Shown here: one piece after another, positions 1 to 8,038 of the stretch
Layout of the letters: each line of letters starts with the position of its first letter
Numbering within the stretch: position 1 is the stretch's first letter
DNA from: Bacteroides sp. CAG:443
GTDB taxonomy: Bacteria; Bacteroidota; Bacteroidia; Bacteroidales; Bacteroidaceae
Length of the DNA stretch: 23,766 nucleotides
Direction of reading: 5' to 3'
Assembly: GCA_000432735.1 (NCBI GenBank)
Contig: FR887781.1
Coordinates: 1-23,766 of the forward strand
The notes under the pieces: generated by a model
Told to the model about the DNA's origin: nothing
The model's database searches: none
The model's input: the letters and a program-made list of their open reading frames with translations, nothing else
Program-made: the position numbers and the translations under genes

Positions 1-125
1 CCAAAGCCGCTTAGGCTAGGCTAATGTTTAACGAACTATTGACTATAGAACATACAACACTTTCAATTAATATATGACAATTTACTATAGCGTGATAATT
101 TATAAAAACGTAATATGTAATATAC

Positions 126-1055
126 TCAAATACACTTCCCAAACTCCAAGTATCGTTTTTTGAATTTCTTATAGACTTGTACGTAATATTCCGGTAAATA
201 GAGAATCATTGTATCTACAAAATTTTCCAGTGTGATTGCACTCAGCTTATAAGCATATTCCGGTTTCAAATATGTTGTAACCGACCGGATTTCTTCTTCC
301 GTTGACGGATGCTCCTTAGGAGAAAGCACTACAGAATACGAGTCTTTCAGTCCTTCAACGATTCTGTACCGTTCTGTAAGTAAAAGATTTCTATAAATTT
401 GTGTAAGCTTTATTTTATGATCTATTAATAGCCCTTTAAATATATCGTCGAATAAACCTGTATCAATGAGCATTTGTTTCTGCTCCTCACATTTTTGTGC
501 TTCGTTTACTCCAAGCACATCCGTATATTTTGTTTCGATTGCGATGATATACTTATCCCCCTTATCATCCAGAAACTTAATATAAGCATCCATAGCCGAT
601 TTGTCTTTCGTATATTTTTCGGTCGGTGTCGGTATAAACTCCAGACCTATCTCCGTTACATTGGATATTGGAATATTTTTAAAAACAGATTTTATGGCAA
701 GCGTTACCTTATCCGGATTTTGTTTTAAGAGTAACATTAGGGGATGAAATAAATTGAATGCCATTGGCATACTCGAAAGTAAATTATTGAACAATCGGAA
801 TTCATCTATTGTTTCACCATTTTTCCTGTTTTTGACTCTCTCTTTGGCATATTCGAAAGTTTCCTTCATCAAAAAGTTTTTCCCAGAAACTTCGCCTCCA
901 GTAATCATATTTCCATATTTTCGTTTGGAAGTTCTTGTGGGTCCAACCCCTTCTTTTTCTCCGATTTCTACTCGATACATTGACTGGAGCAATCTTGCTT
1001 TTTGAGTAAAAGCATTATCGCTTCTACACTGGTTTCCATATATATTATCCATCAT
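126..1055 (-). CDS. PD-(D/E)XK nuclease-like hypothetical protein
   Basis: A 309-residue soluble protein with no signal peptide or membrane segment. The most informative stretch is residues 154-178: Asp156 in 'SAMDAY', then the strand 'YIIAIETKYTD' carrying Glu174-x-Lys176. That spacing is the D...ExK core of PD-(D/E)XK nucleases, and Glu138 could be the extra acidic residue before it. From memory it resembles the PGN_0703-type putative restriction endonucleases of Bacteroidales; this is recognition, not a search. No methyltransferase gene lies beside it, so a classical restriction-modification role is unsupported. The start could be either of two adjacent ATG codons (1055 or 1052). It is on the same strand as the GH2 gene upstream but 338 bp away, so probably independent. 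The fold is fairly likely; the substrate is unknown. Confidence 0.7.
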   Translation of the reverse strand: MMDNIYGNQCRSDNAFTQKARLLQSMYRVEIGEKEGVGPTRTSKRKYGNMITGGEVSGKNFLMKETFEYAKERVKNRKNGETIDEFRLFNNLLSSMPMAFNLFHPLMLLLKQNPDKVTLAIKSVFKNIPISNVTEIGLEFIPTPTEKYTKDKSAMDAYIKFLDDKGDKYIIAIETKYTDVLGVNEAQKCEEQKQMLIDTGLFDDIFKGLLIDHKIKLTQIYRNLLLTERYRIVEGLKDSYSVVLSPKEHPSTEEEIRSVTTYLKPEYAYKLSAITLENFVDTMILYLPEYYVQVYKKFKKRYLEFGKCI

Positions 1056-1393
1056 TTCTAAATATTATTGTGAATTACTTGCAATAAATAAAGCCTAATG
1101 TATTTTCCAATCCTCCGAACTTCTTTTCAAGACTATTAAAAATAGTACCTGACCGAACCTTCGTAAGATATTACTGCCTATTTCTAATAGTTATTGAGCA
1201 GCGAATCATCTTCCCCTCTCATGCTGATAAGAGAATTATTGTCTTTGCTTATTTTTTCAGCAGATTGATTCAAGATGATAAGATACAATTTACCCCTCAC
1301 CTCCTTCACAGATACTACCGAGTTCCGATTGTTTCAGCAGCAGTGTGAAGGGCGTGAAGGGCAAAAAAAGGTAATAAAATTCTTAAAATAGAC
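1056..1393. other. Intergenic gap with repeat-like inverted sequence
   Basis: No convincing gene lies here. The only structure is an imperfect 19-bp inverted repeat at 1292-1310 and 1344-1362 (15 of 19 positions match). Its right arm is a tandem pair of GTGAAGGGC (1345-1353 and 1354-1362) followed by seven A residues. It sits 32 bp or more beyond the GH2 stop codon and may help end that transcript. Confidence 0.5.
1292..1362. repeat. Imperfect 19-bp inverted repeat
   Basis: The arms are 1292-1310 and 1344-1362. The inner 8 bp pair perfectly (CCTTCACA with TGTGAAGG) and the outer 11 bp have four mismatches. The right arm contains two head-to-tail copies of GTGAAGGGC. The position downstream of the minus-strand GH2 gene suggests a transcript-end structure or an interspersed intergenic repeat. 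There is no clean U-tract on the minus strand after the hairpin. Confidence 0.45.
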
Positions 1394-3829
1394 TTATTTT
1401 ACCGGAATGCGGATAATTCCAGCCTTCACACCCTTGGCTGTGGCCTGAAGTTCTATATCGCCAACCTTTTCTCCCGACTGAACGATCACCGTAAGCATAC
1501 CTCCGAAAGCATGCATTTCCGGCTTGTGGAATAAATCGAGACAGGTAGGATCGCCGTTTGCCGAAGCACGGTACTTACCTGCTCCCTTCACTTTGAAGTT
1601 GACCAGCCGTCCGTCGTTCGGACACAAGTTACCATCCTTGTCGACAATACGTAGCGTAATATACGCCAAGTCCTTACCATCCGCCTGAAGCGAAGTACGA
1701 TCCGTTACCAGTTCAATGTGATGCGGCTTGCCTGCTGTGCGGATAGTCTTTTCGGCAGCCGGATTACCCTGTTCGTCATAAGCCACCACTTTTACCTCTC
1801 CCGGCTGATAAACCGCATCGTACCACATCAACCGGTAGCGGTTTTCCACCGTTCCATCCTTACGTTTGGTCTGCCGTCCGTAACTCTTTCCATTGATGAA
1901 TAACTCAGCTGAAGGGTAATTTGTATAGACAAACACCGGAGTCTTTTCTCCCTCACGTCCTTCCCAGTTCCAGTGCGGCAGGATGTGCAGCGTTTCAGCC
2001 TCCTTGTTCCATACACTACGGTACAGATAATAACGATCTTTCGGAATAGATGCCAGATCGATGATACCGAACATCGAACTATGGTTCGGCCATGCGTCCG
2101 TGTCATACGGGCTTGGCTCCCCTAAATAATCGAACCCTGTCCATACAAACTGTCCGATGGTCCAGTCGTGATCCTCTGCACGGGCAAAATCAATGTCAGG
2201 AATGTTCGACCAGCTGCAATACTCCAGATCGTACGACGACGACTGATGGTCATCGTACATCGCACCCGCCTTACGCTCCACCGGGAACTTATATACGCCG
2301 CGAGAGCTGACGGTAGACGACGTTTCCGACCCAAGAATGAGATTTTGCGGCAAACGTTCGTAAGCCTCGTCGTACATGTGTGCACGATAATTCAGTCCCG
2401 GAATATCCAGCATCGCAGCAAAGCCGTTTGCCAGCACACTCTTCACCTGATCCATACCGCAAGTTACCGGACGCGTCGGATCCTCCCGATGGCAGATATC
2501 CTGCAAGAACTTCGCCACCTTGTAACCTTCCGGACTCCATTGCGTAGGCACCTCGTTGCCGATACTCCACATCACGACACACGGATTGTTCCGGTACTGG
2601 CGAAGCATGTTCACCATATCCTTTTCCGCCCACTCGTTAAAAAAGCGGTGATACCCGTTGTCGCACTTGGCAATATCCCATTCGTCGAACGGCTCAAGCA
2701 TCATCATGAAGCCCATTTCATCGCAAAGCTCAACCAACTCGGGCGCAGGCATATTATGTGAAGTACGGATCGCATCGCATCCCATGTCCTTGAGCAACGT
2801 CAACTGATGACGGAGTGCCGCCACATTGACAGCCGCTCCCAAAGGCCCCAGGTCGTGATGATTGCACACTCCCTGAAATTTGCGGCGTTTCCCGTTCAGG
2901 TAAAAACCTTTGTCGGGCACATACTCGATGGTACGAATACCGAAACGTGTAGTATACGTATCGAGCAACGTATCGCCCGCATAGATTTTCGACACCGCTT
3001 TATACAATACTGGAGTTTCGGGCGACCAAAGTTTCGGCTGCTCCACAATGAAATTCTGCGTAAAAGGCTGATCGTGATTAATGTATCCCTTATTAGTCTT
3101 GGTCGAAACCACCTGTCCATCGGCATCCACAATGTCCGTCGTCACAGTCAGCTCCGTCTTTCCCGCATTCAGAATCGTAGTGTGAAGGCAGACAGAAGCA
3201 TATTCATCCTTCACAAACGGAGTCGTGATTTGAGTACCCCATACTGGTACATGAATTTTTTCCGTCGTTACCACATGCACATTCCGGTAAAGTCCTGCAC
3301 CCGGATACCAGCGCGATGACTGAGGACGATTCTCCAATCTCACGGCAAGTACGTTATTTTTACCATCTTCATTTACTAGTCCAGTAACGTCACAATAAAA
3401 CGAATTATAGCCGTAAGGCCAGAAGCAAGCCTCTTTCCCGTTGACGAATACCCGTGCCTCACTCATTGCCCCGTCGAAAATCAGCGTGGTCTGTTTGCCG
3501 GGAGTAGAATGGAATGTTGTACGATACCATCCCGTACCCACGTATGGCAGCCCTCCCGTACGTCCGGTCTTCAGGCTTGCCTGAGTTTCAAAATTCTGTG
3601 TAACAGCTACGTTCTGCAAATCATTATTCTTGTCGAAAGGTCCGAAAATAGCCCAGTCGTGCGGAATGGTTACAGTTTCCCACTTGGTATCATTAAATGA
3701 GGGAGCTTCGGCGTCGCTCACCTCTCCTTTCGTAAACTTCCATCCTTTTTCCAGCAAATATTCACTTCGCTGAGCATTGAGATTTAAAGTCAGGCAAAAT
3801 CCCATTGCCATGAGATAAAATGTCTTCAT
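1394..3829 (-). CDS. Secreted GH2-family beta-galactosidase-like glycosidase (DUF4982 type)
   Basis: An 811-residue glycoside hydrolase of family GH2, expected to remove beta-linked sugars (galactose, possibly glucuronic acid or similar) from glycans in the periplasm or at the surface. The signal peptide is about residues 1-19 (cut near 'LNAQ'). Then come a sugar-binding jelly-roll domain (about 20-190, with 'IPHDW' and 'GTGWYRTTF'), an Ig-like domain (about 195-300) and a TIM barrel (about 300-610). The barrel carries the acid/base Glu426 in 'SIGNEVP', the likely nucleophile Glu502 in 'LGSETS', and 'FVWTGFDYLGEP'. The tail (about 630-811) fits DUF4982 plus a C-terminal Ig-like GH2 domain. 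Both catalytic glutamates are present and length is normal. No SusC/D pair is in view, so the substrate cannot be inferred from context. Exact sugar specificity is uncertain. Confidence 0.93.
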   Translation of the reverse strand: MKTFYLMAMGFCLTLNLNAQRSEYLLEKGWKFTKGEVSDAEAPSFNDTKWETVTIPHDWAIFGPFDKNNDLQNVAVTQNFETQASLKTGRTGGLPYVGTGWYRTTFHSTPGKQTTLIFDGAMSEARVFVNGKEACFWPYGYNSFYCDVTGLVNEDGKNNVLAVRLENRPQSSRWYPGAGLYRNVHVVTTEKIHVPVWGTQITTPFVKDEYASVCLHTTILNAGKTELTVTTDIVDADGQVVSTKTNKGYINHDQPFTQNFIVEQPKLWSPETPVLYKAVSKIYAGDTLLDTYTTRFGIRTIEYVPDKGFYLNGKRRKFQGVCNHHDLGPLGAAVNVAALRHQLTLLKDMGCDAIRTSHNMPAPELVELCDEMGFMMMLEPFDEWDIAKCDNGYHRFFNEWAEKDMVNMLRQYRNNPCVVMWSIGNEVPTQWSPEGYKVAKFLQDICHREDPTRPVTCGMDQVKSVLANGFAAMLDIPGLNYRAHMYDEAYERLPQNLILGSETSSTVSSRGVYKFPVERKAGAMYDDHQSSSYDLEYCSWSNIPDIDFARAEDHDWTIGQFVWTGFDYLGEPSPYDTDAWPNHSSMFGIIDLASIPKDRYYLYRSVWNKEAETLHILPHWNWEGREGEKTPVFVYTNYPSAELFINGKSYGRQTKRKDGTVENRYRLMWYDAVYQPGEVKVVAYDEQGNPAAEKTIRTAGKPHHIELVTDRTSLQADGKDLAYITLRIVDKDGNLCPNDGRLVNFKVKGAGKYRASANGDPTCLDLFHKPEMHAFGGMLTVIVQSGEKVGDIELQATAKGVKAGIIRIPVK

Positions 3830-4205
3830 TCTTGTTTTTCTTGATATTAAATGTTAATGAATTTTTATATTCTTTCCCTTGTTTCATCTATGAAAGATAA
3901 GTCTTTCTAAGTATAGATGTGCCTATGTCTCAGCATCTTTCTCACCATCAGATTATAGGGACTCAACAAAGATACGATTTCTTGGCAGAAGAAAAAGTAT
4001 AGTTCATGGAATATTGTCTAAAACTCTTGTGGATTCAATGGCGTAGAATGATTGGATGAGTGTGAAGTGAGGTTTGGTTAGAAGAAAAAGCATTCTAATA
4101 CATACTGATAAATTTATTATACATTTAGAATAGAATATTTAAATATGCAACCTCGCTATATCCATAGTTTTTTAGAGGCATACAGACTATCAATGCTGTT
4201 TTGTA
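3830..4205. other. AT-rich intergenic gap with GH2 promoter candidate
   Basis: No gene is seen. It holds the leader of the minus-strand GH2 gene and a candidate -7 element at 3967-3974. The rest is AT-rich without obvious repeats. Confidence 0.5.
3967..3974 (-). promoter_or_regulatory. Candidate Bacteroides -7 element for GH2 gene
   Basis: TATCTTTG on the minus strand matches TAnnTTTG and lies 138 bp upstream of the GH2 start. No clear TTTG is found at the expected -33 spacing, so support is limited. Confidence 0.4.
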
Positions 4206-4772
4206 TTATTTATTATTCAAAAGTTTTTCAGCCTTTGACCTAATCATAAAAGGGACATTTCCACTTGAACTTATAATTCTCAAAGCCTCTTCAGCCAAGC
4301 CCCTTCTGAATATACTTTTTGCACTTGACAATCTGCTTTTTCTTGCATTATCAGAAAAATTAGCATATTCTTCATATTTCTCAGATAATTCAGATTCGGT
4401 AATATTCATATTCTTCTTTAGTTCAGGATAAATGCACTCAACAAAAACTCTTTTTCCTATGCTCCGTAATGTTATTTCAACCTACTCACTATAATTTTCT
4501 TCTTGTTTTCTCATCGGCATGTTTACCGGTTGTTCTGGAAGTATGCCTGGAATGATCTTTACATACTTAGACAACTCCATACCTTGTCTAATAAATATTG
4601 AATAATAGGAGTTTGGGATAATGGACTCCTTTACCAGTATTTCGGGAGTTATTCCGTAATTTTCAATCTTATTAGCATATTTTACACCAAAACATATAAG
4701 CAGTTCATTACAATTATGGTTCTTCATTCCATCAGAGTAGCATAGGTTAAGTATTTCTACCAGTTCATTCAT
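4206..4772 (-). pseudogene. Hypothetical gene split by a single in-frame TAG
   Basis: Two small frames on the minus strand, 4482-4772 (96 codons) and 4206-4409 (67 codons from its first ATG), lie in the same reading frame. They are separated only by a TAG at 4482-4484. After the TAG the frame stays open (beginning V-E-I-T-L-R-S-I-G-K) straight into the ATG at 4409, so the whole region reads as one 189-codon frame with one amber codon. The C-terminal half is charged and helical ('SELSEKYEEYANFSDNARK'). I do not recognise the family. A nonsense mutation is the simplest reading. Two separate small proteins or a sequencing error are alternatives. A candidate promoter lies upstream at 4798-4805. 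Confidence 0.55.
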
Positions 4773-4797
4773 AGGTTCAAGGGTTATATAGTCGTTT

Positions 4798-4805
4798 CAA
4801 AGGTA
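4798..4805 (-). promoter_or_regulatory. Candidate -7 element for the TAG-split gene
   Basis: TACCTTTG on the minus strand matches TAnnTTTG, 26 bp upstream of the ATG at 4772. No clear -33 box. It shares the 120-bp divergent spacer with 4865-4872. Confidence 0.45.
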
Positions 4806-4864
4806 ATATATTTTGTAAAAATATGTATAGAGATAATAGAATTTTCATGTTTTGGAAAATTTAT

Positions 4865-4872
4865 TATATTTG
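4865..4872 (+). promoter_or_regulatory. Candidate -7 element for small membrane-protein frame
   Basis: TATATTTG matches TAnnTTTG and lies 20 bp upstream of the ATG at 4893. A TTTT at 4842-4845, at 19-bp spacing, is a 3-of-4 match to the -33 TTTG. Confidence 0.5.
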
Positions 4873-4892
4873 TCATCATAAAAACTGTCAAT

Positions 4893-5675
4893 ATGAAAAA
4901 GTTCTACTCCCAAAATAAATACACAATAATAGGCTATTTTTTTATGATAGTAAGTTCTCTCATTCTTTCTTTATATGTGAATAATCTACTCGAAAACCAA
5001 AGAATATTGACTGCCCAATATTATTTTCTTTTTGTTTGGGATATAAAAATATATCTTTTATTCTTTGTGAAGAATTTGTTTATCTTTTTATGGGGAATAA
5101 TAACTGCCATTTATGTTTTTTTCCTATTTATTCTTCCACTATGTGCAAAAATAAAGTTCAAGAAATATGTTCCATTAGTAAAGAAAGCAATAAATGAATC
5201 TGAAGCTTTACGCAATCCATTGACATTATTTACAGACAGTCAACTTGTCATCTTCAATGCTGGGCTTGTTGTTGCCGCTTGGATGATTGTGACAAAGAAT
5301 CAGAGAAACGGCTTCACAAAGAATGGCTTCTTTCAGAATGACTCTCACATCTACGGCACAAACCGAATAACCGCCGGCAGATACACGTATTCTTTTTATG
5401 ACTCTGGCAGATTGGTTCATCAATACGACCCAACACTCTTCTGTTCTGTTATCACCCATGATTGGCTGCATATAGTCGTAAATGTCTGTACTGCACTTAA
5501 TGGTCGGTCTTTGACTCTTCATGGCGTTGCTCCTTTTATAAAGTTCAACTCCAGCCATCACCAGCGTACGCTTACCTGGTGTCATTTTCTCCAATATATC
5601 CTCAAAGCTACATTCTTCGCCATATACCACTTCACGTTCCTGTACTTTGTTTACCATCACTGCGTTGTTGGTTAG
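4893..5675 (+). CDS. Chimeric frame: small membrane protein fused to antisense of radC
   Basis: Only about the first 115 residues look like a real protein. They hold three hydrophobic segments (about residues 10-31, 42-61 and 64-86) followed by a basic stretch 'AKIKFKKY', the shape of a small inner-membrane protein. From about nucleotide 5240 the frame reads antisense through the radC-like gene on the other strand and has no protein character. The original 3' end therefore seems to have been lost where the broken radC was joined. The start is supported by a -7 element 20 bp upstream. Family not recognised. The true product, if any, would be a 260-residue chimera. Confidence 0.4.
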   Translation: MKKFYSQNKYTIIGYFFMIVSSLILSLYVNNLLENQRILTAQYYFLFVWDIKIYLLFFVKNLFIFLWGIITAIYVFFLFILPLCAKIKFKKYVPLVKKAINESEALRNPLTLFTDSQLVIFNAGLVVAAWMIVTKNQRNGFTKNGFFQNDSHIYGTNRITAGRYTYSFYDSGRLVHQYDPTLFCSVITHDWLHIVVNVCTALNGRSLTLHGVAPFIKFNSSHHQRTLTWCHFLQYILKATFFAIYHFTFLYFVYHHCVVG

Positions 5676-5741
5676 GATGTACACAAGTTCTGAATTATCC
5701 ATCAGTCTGTAATCGCCATTCACTTCGAAACCTTTTCTCAT
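5226..5741 (-). pseudogene. radC: 3'-truncated RadC/JAB-domain protein
   Basis: A 171-residue RadC-like protein of the short type often found on mobile elements. The JAB/MPN metalloprotease-like domain starts near residue 75. It includes 'EECWVVLMNQSARVIKRIRVSAGG' and the metal-binding 'LCHNHPSGNNKPSIEDD' (HxHPSG...D). Homologs continue for roughly 30-40 residues after 'EDDxLT' through a conserved DHVI stretch. Here the frame gives 'KLTVCK' and stops at about 5226-5228. The zinc-ligand motif is present but the domain's C-terminal strand and helix are gone. The break coincides with the join to the membrane-protein frame on the other strand. It was probably cargo of a conjugative or mobilizable element. 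Function of RadC proteins is unsettled. Confidence 0.75.
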
Positions 5742-6191
5742 ATCCGTATGCTTTAGAGGGTTAAAACTTGAATTATTCTTCAGCGAGATTTAGACCTTTT
5801 TTTAAAAACCTTTGTCTTGGTTTGGTCTTTTGTCCGCTGACTTTTTTTTTAGATTGAGAATCATTCCCCATCTGAGTTTGAGCCTTTTTTTACGGCTTAA
5901 ACAGGTATGGGAAAGGGGAATCAGAAAAGTTTTGAACGGAAAAAATGTTGGGGAGGCATGACGACATCGTTATTTTTTCCAGGGCAAAGGCCGTGGCCGG
6001 AACTCTTTCATTTCCACTGACCCTTATACCTTTGCCGTCAAAAAACAAAGGCTCTCAGATGGGAAATAATGAATTTCTTAGGAGGAAGCGGACAGCAGAA
6101 AAGAACAATGAAAGACAATCGGAAAAAGAAAGAATAACCTATTGAGTTAGGGATAAGTCCACAGAACCAAAGAATTGAAGCAGATAGCTCA
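5742..6191. other. Gap between broken radC and broken feoB
   Basis: No gene can be supported. It contains T-rich runs (about 5790-5860) and a short inverted pair (ATTCCCC with GGGGAAT). A 66-codon frame (5945-6145) is rich in charged residues and not recognised. Together with radC this looks like the remnant of an inserted element whose two edges have been deleted. Confidence 0.4.
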
Positions 6192-7460
6192 ATGGTTACA
6201 AACCATGAACGGCTTGAGAAGATGAAAGCCGAATGGAGCCGGGATCTTCAGGAATCGCACCAGGAACAAGACCGTGAAGATTTCCGGCACCGCAGCGGAA
6301 GAAGCGTAACCAACCGTTTCTGGGGCTACCCCATCTTGTACATCATGTTCGAGGGCACCTTCGTGCTGGGTGAATACCCGCAGCGCCTCATCGAATGGAT
6401 AGTGGAACTCATCGGACAAGGAGCCGAGAAATTCCTCAGTCCGGGCCCGCTGAAAGACATGATTGTGGACGGTATCATCGGGGGTGTGGGAGGCGTCATC
6501 GTGTTCCTGCCCAACATCCTGTTGCTCTACTTCTTCATTTCGTTCATGGAAGATTCCGGCTACATGGCCCGTGCCGCCTTCATCATGGATAAAATCATGC
6601 ACAAGATGGGACTCCACGGCAAGTCGTTCATCCCCCTCATCATGGGCTTCGGCTGCAACGTGCCGGCCATCATGACGTCGCGCATCATCGAAAGCCGCAA
6701 GGCCCGGCTGGTCACCATGCTGGTGAACCCGCTCATGTCGTGCAGTGCCCGTCTGCCCATCTACCTGGTGCTGATTGGGGCCTTCTTCCCGGGCAAGGCC
6801 AGCCTCATCCTGTTGTCCATCTACGCCATCGGCATCCTGCTGGCCGTACTCATGGCCCGCATCTTCACCAAGTTCCTGGTGAAAGGTGACGACACGCCCT
6901 TCGTGATGGAACTCCCGCCCTACCGCATGCCGACGGCCAAGGTCGTGCTGCGCCACACGTGGGAGAAAGGAAAACAATACCTCAAGAAGATGGGCGGCAT
7001 CATCATGGTGGCTTCCATCATCATCTGGTTCCTAGGCTACTACCCGAACCACGATGCCTACGCCACACAAGCCGAACAGCAGGAGAACTCCTACATCGGG
7101 CAGCTGGGAAAGGCCATCGAACCGGTCATCGAACCGTTGGGATTCGACTGGAAGATGGGTATCGGCATCCTGTCGGGTGTAGGCGCCAAGGAACTGGTGG
7201 TCAGCACACTGGGAGTTCTCTATACAAATGACGACGACATCGACTCAGTGAACCTCTCCGAACGGATTCCCATCACGCCGCTCGTGGCCTACTGCTACAT
7301 GCTGTTCGTGCTGATTTATTTCCCGTGTATCGCTACCCTGGCTGCTATCCGGCAAGAGTCGGGAAGCTGGAAATGGGCTGTCTTTGCCGCGACCTATACC
7401 ACCATACTGGCTTGGATTATTGCCTTTGCGGTGCACCAGATAGGAAGTTTGTTCATTTAA
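6192..7460 (+). pseudogene. feoB: FeoB ferrous-iron transporter, N-terminal GTPase half missing
   Basis: Full-length Bacteroides FeoB couples an N-terminal G domain (often preceded by FeoA) to a membrane permease for Fe(II). This 422-residue frame begins in the linker after the G domain and keeps the whole permease part. It has both Gate/core motifs with the key cysteines, 'GFGCNVPA' and 'MSCSARLP', plus 'PNILLLYFFISFMEDSGYMARAAF' and the C-terminal helices to a normal stop. No P-loop or other G motif occurs upstream. The open frame extends back only to a stop at 6135, so about 400 residues are lost. The region is clearly more GC-rich than its neighbours. No promoter is visible, so it is probably a non-functional remnant, although the permease itself has no frameshift. 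Confidence 0.85.
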
Positions 7461-7473
7461 AACCCTTACCATT

Positions 7474-7617
7474 ATGAGTATGCAAGATCTTTTCGTATAT
7501 ATCATCGTAGCCGGCTGTGTACTTTGGGCCGGCAGACGCTTTCTCCGTCAGGTCATCCGGCGGAAAGGACACGCAGGCGGATGCGGATGCAGTGGGTGTC
7601 CTTCCCGGAGAGAGTGA
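7474..7617 (+). CDS. FeoB-associated Cys-rich membrane peptide
   Basis: A 47-residue peptide starting 13 bp after the feoB stop. It has one N-terminal membrane helix (about residues 5-20, 'DLFVYIIVAGCVLWAG'), an Arg-rich segment, and a C-terminal cluster 'GGCGCSGCPSRRE' with three cysteines. This is the layout of the FeoB-associated Cys-rich membrane proteins commonly encoded right after feoB. They are thought to assist iron uptake, though their exact role is unclear. The gene is intact even though feoB is truncated. An alternative ATG lies two codons downstream. Confidence 0.8.
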   Translation: MSMQDLFVYIIVAGCVLWAGRRFLRQVIRRKGHAGGCGCSGCPSRRE

Positions 7618-7676
7618 AAAGTGCAGACTTGTGAAGAGATAAGTAGTGTTTCTGACGAGTTTTGTTACCTTGTAAA

Positions 7677-7802
7677 AAACGTCTAAGCGTTTTCTTCGAA
7701 ACGCCTAAGCGTTTGAAGTAAAACGCTTAGACGTTTCAGGCAAAACGCTTCGACGTTTTGATTCGAACGCTTAGACGTTTTAGTTTGAACGCTTAGACGT
7801 TT
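7677..7802. repeat. Six-copy palindromic array, exact 22-bp period
   Basis: Six 16-bp units start at 7677, 7699, 7721, 7743, 7765 and 7787, each separated by a 6-bp spacer of unrelated sequence. The consensus is AAACGCTTAGACGTTT. Units 1 and 2 are in reverse orientation (unit 1 is the exact reverse complement of unit 3) and units 3-6 are forward. Unit 4 has TTCGA in place of TTAGA. Units 5 and 6 start with G. Every unit is itself near-palindromic (AAACG...CGTTT). It lies 60 bp after the FeoB-associated peptide gene. Confidence 0.9.
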
Positions 7803-7965
7803 TCTAGTTAACTTAGGCGGTGTGTCTCTGATATATCAAAAGCCTCACAAATGTTCCAGCAAGGACATACTCTGTTTTTGCTGTATCACTATCTTTAAAT
7901 CAAAGAATGAATTTTGCCGCTATGACAAAATCGATTGCTTCATATAGTCCAATGATAACGAATAC

Positions 7966-8000
7966 GAAAAAGGGTGCACTTCATTTTGAACTGCACCCCT
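7966..8000 (-). terminator. Rho-independent terminator after the 8039-8617 gene
   Basis: On the minus strand a GGGTGCA stem (7992-7998 pairing with 7972-7978) is followed at once by five T residues, 39 bp beyond the stop codon of the minus-strand gene. Confidence 0.75.
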
Positions 8001-8038
8001 TATAGACAAAGTTACCTAGGATAACCGCACTGTCACTC

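Larger units (their letters stand above)
7618..8038. other. Intergenic gap holding a palindromic array and a terminator
   Basis: No gene. It contains the 22-bp-period palindrome array (7677-7802) and a minus-strand terminator (7966-8000). About 160 bp between them has no visible structure. Confidence 0.6.

Noticed and set aside
2168..3319. Plus-strand frames opposite the GH2 gene
   Set aside because: They lie wholly antisense to a well-supported glycosidase and show no domain or start signal.
5945..6145. 66-codon plus-strand frame between radC and feoB
   Set aside because: Low-complexity charged sequence with no recognisable family or ribosome-binding site.
6189..6977. Long minus-strand frame opposite feoB
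   Set aside because: It is an antisense shadow of the GC-rich feoB gene, rich in His/Asp/Glu with no protein character.
7677..7802. CRISPR array
   Set aside because: Repeats are 16 bp with 6-bp spacers and switch orientation; spacers are far too short and no cas genes are present.
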